Source: Treponema sp. UBA3870 (GTDB lineage Bacteria > Spirochaetota > Spirochaetia > Treponematales > Treponemataceae). From it: a stretch of 13,833 bases of DNA. Positions 11,685 to 13,833 of the stretch are shown here, piece after piece. The DNA is taken from NCBI GenBank assembly GCA_002392275.1, contig DGGQ01000175.1:1-13833 (forward strand), read 5' to 3'. Position numbers and translations under genes: made by a program. A model generated the notes under the pieces. It saw only the letters and a program-made list of their open reading frames with translations. It did no database searches and had not been told where the DNA came from. Each line of letters opens with the position of its first letter. The stretch's first letter is position 1.

Positions 11685-13833
11685 TAGAATCCTTTTGGAC
11701 GACCCGACCTTTTTTTTCCGGTAGCCGTTTTTTTGGGTCCAGATTTTTTTTGCGCATACTTTTTTGCGGATGCGGGCTTTCTGTTTCCCTGCTCCATGCG
11801 CTGCTTTTCGCTTATCGCCTTGTACGCTTCCATTTTTTCGGGATTATAGAAACCATCCTTCCAGTTGAAGCGGCTTGCACCATCAATGAGTGCCTTCCCC
11901 TGCATCAGAGCGAACATATCCTTTGTGTCGCCACGCTTGACCCTTGTTTTTGAGAAGTCAATCAAAAGTCGCTTCCATCCCTTCGCGGCAATCGAATTCA
12001 TTTTGTCAACAATGCTGAACGGTGCTTCCGGCATTACAAACGAACCGTCGGCGGTTGAGTTCACCTTGAAGACCATGCCCTCCTTGTCCTCGAAATATGT
12101 AAAATCGTAGTCCCTGGGGAGCTTGAACCTCATGCGGAACAAAGTCGGATAGGCGAACACAGGCAGAAGAAGTCTGGACTTTTCCTCCGGCGAAGTGAAT
12201 GTGTCCGCAAGATTTTTTTCCGAATTCTCGTATGGCATCTGGTAGACCATGACCCCCTCGTTCTCCAGAAAACTGATTGCCCAGCGGTTGAAGGTATACA
12301 GGTACGGCCCCGCAATCATGTTCACATCCTTTCCACGCAGAATGTTGATGTGCGCAAGATTGTTCACCATAAAATTTTCATAGCCCAAATCCACAAGACG
12401 CAGAATGGTTTTCTCAATGGAAGGAAGTCGCCCCTCCGCAACAAACGGATCCAGATTGATTATGACCATCCGTTTGCTGTACGGGAGGATTGGTTTTTCG
12501 CCGTTGGACTTGTTCAACAGGTCGTACTCGGTCTCATTGTTCAGCTCCAGAATCACGCGGACGGGATGGAGCGACTGCACCACATGGGCATCAGCCACGG
12601 TAGAGACCCCAATATAAAGCCCCTCCGGGAACCAAGAAAGCTCGTTCTGTTTTAGCTGGGTCAAATCCAAAATCGGAAGCTGCTCGTCGGCAGGCTGGGT
12701 TCTGAATTTTGAAAGATCCTGCGGAAGCACCCTCTTGTACCGCTTGGACATGGATTTTGTCTGCAGGAGGTAGATGTCGTCAAGCCTTGTAAATCCAGTC
12801 GGAATGTCAACCCAGCGTTTCCCGCCTTCATCCACAGTCACAACACGGACCTTGTGGCTTTCGCGACCTGTGTCGTCCTTTCTGTGGAGGCGTATTGAGT
12901 CTCCCGGATCAGGCTCGTAGTCGCCACCCTTTATGACGGCCATCTGTATTTCCGGGACAGCAGCATCATCATCGCCGTCCGATTTTTTTAGTGCCTGCGT
13001 GTATGTTGATTTCTCATCCTCGTTCGCGGGCCTAAGCTCGTGGATTTTTCCAAGATAGATTCCGGTTCCGCCAGCCTGGTTTGGATTCAAAATCTTTTCA
13101 CCGGCGGCATCAATTCCGTCGCCCTCCTTTCCAAAGCCGTACCAGTAATCCGTCTTGCTCCTGGCAAAATCCGTGCTGAGAATACGCTTTCCCTCGGCAA
13201 TCGCACCCTTCCGGTCCGACTCCCAATGGTCCATCACATATCGGTATGCGGCGGTAACGGCCCCGACATATTCGGCGGACTTCATGCGCCCCTCAATCTT
13301 GAAGCTGTCCACCCCAATCTTCATCAGCTCCGGTATGTGGTCTATAAGCTGCAGGTCCGCGGGAGAAAAATAGTAGCCCTGCGTGTCTCCACCTGGAGTT
13401 TCGGCGGTATAATATCTTCTGCATGCCTGGGTACACATTCCACGGTTGGCGGATTTTCCACCAAGGAAACTTGAAAAAAGGCACAGACCGCTTTCACTGA
13501 CGCACAGCGCGCCATGGACAAAGACTTCCAGCTCCGCCTTTGTAGCCTCCTTCACCGCACGTATTTCCTCCAGGCCAAGCTCCCTTGCAAGGACCACACG
13601 CTTGATGCCCTGTCTGTAAAGCTCGTTTGCTGCTGCTGAAGACTCCACGTTCATCTGTGTGGACGCATGAATCTCAAGCCCGGGGAAAAACTCCTGGCAC
13701 ATGCGCACAACACCAAAGTCCTGCACAATAAGACCGTCCGGCCCAATTTTGTTCAGGTAGGACAGGAACCTGTAGAGACGTTCTGTTTCATTTTCCTCGC
13801 ACACAGTGTTGACCGTCACATAGATTTTTTTGC
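11684..13833 (-). CDS. U32-family peptidase-like RNA hydroxylation protein, long form (partial at 5' end)
   Basis: About 716 codons are present and the 5' end is beyond the right edge; the frame continues upstream as KKIYVTVNTV, a conserved early U32 strand. The U32 signature is EVFVHGALCVSESGLCLFSS followed by GMCTQACRRYY, with cysteines spaced C-x6-C-x15-C-x3-C that are probable iron-sulphur ligands. Next comes FSPADLQLIDHIPEL and the GVDSFKIEGRMKSAEYV block. Family members characterised in E. coli (TrhP, RlhA) hydroxylate tRNA or 23S rRNA rather than act as proteases. The length beyond the roughly 400-residue core suggests an RlhA-like long form with an extra C-terminal domain. The tail is very basic, with Lys/Arg/Gly-rich repeats (KKSGPKKTATGKKRSGRPKG), consistent with RNA contact. 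The exact substrate is not deducible. The stop codon abuts hairpin repeat copy B. Confidence 0.88.
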   Translation of the reverse strand, partial: KKIYVTVNTVCEENETERLYRFLSYLNKIGPDGLIVQDFGVVRMCQEFFPGLEIHASTQMNVESSAAANELYRQGIKRVVLARELGLEEIRAVKEATKAELEVFVHGALCVSESGLCLFSSFLGGKSANRGMCTQACRRYYTAETPGGDTQGYYFSPADLQLIDHIPELMKIGVDSFKIEGRMKSAEYVGAVTAAYRYVMDHWESDRKGAIAEGKRILSTDFARSKTDYWYGFGKEGDGIDAAGEKILNPNQAGGTGIYLGKIHELRPANEDEKSTYTQALKKSDGDDDAAVPEIQMAVIKGGDYEPDPGDSIRLHRKDDTGRESHKVRVVTVDEGGKRWVDIPTGFTRLDDIYLLQTKSMSKRYKRVLPQDLSKFRTQPADEQLPILDLTQLKQNELSWFPEGLYIGVSTVADAHVVQSLHPVRVILELNNETEYDLLNKSNGEKPILPYSKRMVIINLDPFVAEGRLPSIEKTILRLVDLGYENFMVNNLAHINILRGKDVNMIAGPYLYTFNRWAISFLENEGVMVYQMPYENSEKNLADTFTSPEEKSRLLLPVFAYPTLFRMRFKLPRDYDFTYFEDKEGMVFKVNSTADGSFVMPEAPFSIVDKMNSIAAKGWKRLLIDFSKTRVKRGDTKDMFALMQGKALIDGASRFNWKDGFYNPEKMEAYKAISEKQRMEQGNRKPASAKKYAQKKSGPKKTATGKKRSGRPKGF

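Noticed and set aside
1..13833. CRISPR arrays, tRNA genes and insertion sequences
   Set aside because: I saw no regularly spaced direct repeats with spacers, no tRNA-like cloverleaf and no transposase. The only short-period repeats are the three promoter units at 2853-2918.

Overview
The window looks like a chromosomal segment of a host-associated Treponema-like spirochete. The inference rests on a 7TM-DISM type sensor fused to cytoplasmic signalling domains, an archaeal/fungal-type aspartate-semialdehyde dehydrogenase next to dapA, A/T-rich intergenic DNA with moderate-GC genes, and a small VapB/VapC-like module. No 16S or other taxonomic marker is present, so the genus is a guess from protein character.

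Layout. At the left edge is the 3' end of uvrB (+). Next comes a small toxin-antitoxin locus (+, 603-1249): the antitoxin is intact, but the PIN-domain (VapC-like) toxin is interrupted by one in-frame TAA. A short palindrome-rich gap and a doubtful Cys-containing small ORF (1334-1519, +) follow. A DUF4143-type AAA ATPase lies on the minus strand (1565-2839), preceded by three imperfect tandem repeats with an exact 23-bp period. The minus-strand pair dapA-asd (5085 to 3063) encodes consecutive-pathway enzymes of the aspartate family (lysine, diaminopimelate, threonine, methionine supply) and ends at an intrinsic terminator. The 372-bp gap 5086-5457 holds a probable minus-strand structured RNA with its own promoter and a strong terminator, plus promoters for dapA and for the divergent regulator.

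On the plus strand, 5458-10836 is a tight three-gene operon. It starts with a very large membrane regulator: lipoprotein signal, periplasmic domain, 7 TM segments, coiled coil, degenerate histidine-kinase ATPase domain, degenerate receiver and LuxR-type HTH. It is followed by aroC (chorismate synthase) and a D-Ala-D-Ala carboxypeptidase. ssb follows with its own promoter. The right end is a long U32-family protein on the minus strand that runs out of the window.

How the genes fit together: dapA/asd feed meso-diaminopimelate or lysine precursors, and the carboxypeptidase trims peptidoglycan stem peptides. Cell-wall metabolism is therefore a loose common theme on both sides of the divergent regulator and RNA. 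Whether the regulator controls these genes is inference only.

The most interesting items are: (1) the membrane-tethered regulator whose kinase and receiver modules have lost key catalytic residues while the DNA-binding domain looks intact; (2) the unidentified terminator-ended RNA upstream of dapA; (3) two copies of a roughly 39-nt hairpin repeat, each placed just after a stop codon and in the same orientation relative to its gene; (4) the 23-bp promoter-embedded repeat array before the ATPase; (5) two genes (ATPase and regulator) whose predicted -10 boxes sit exactly where a leaderless mRNA would start.
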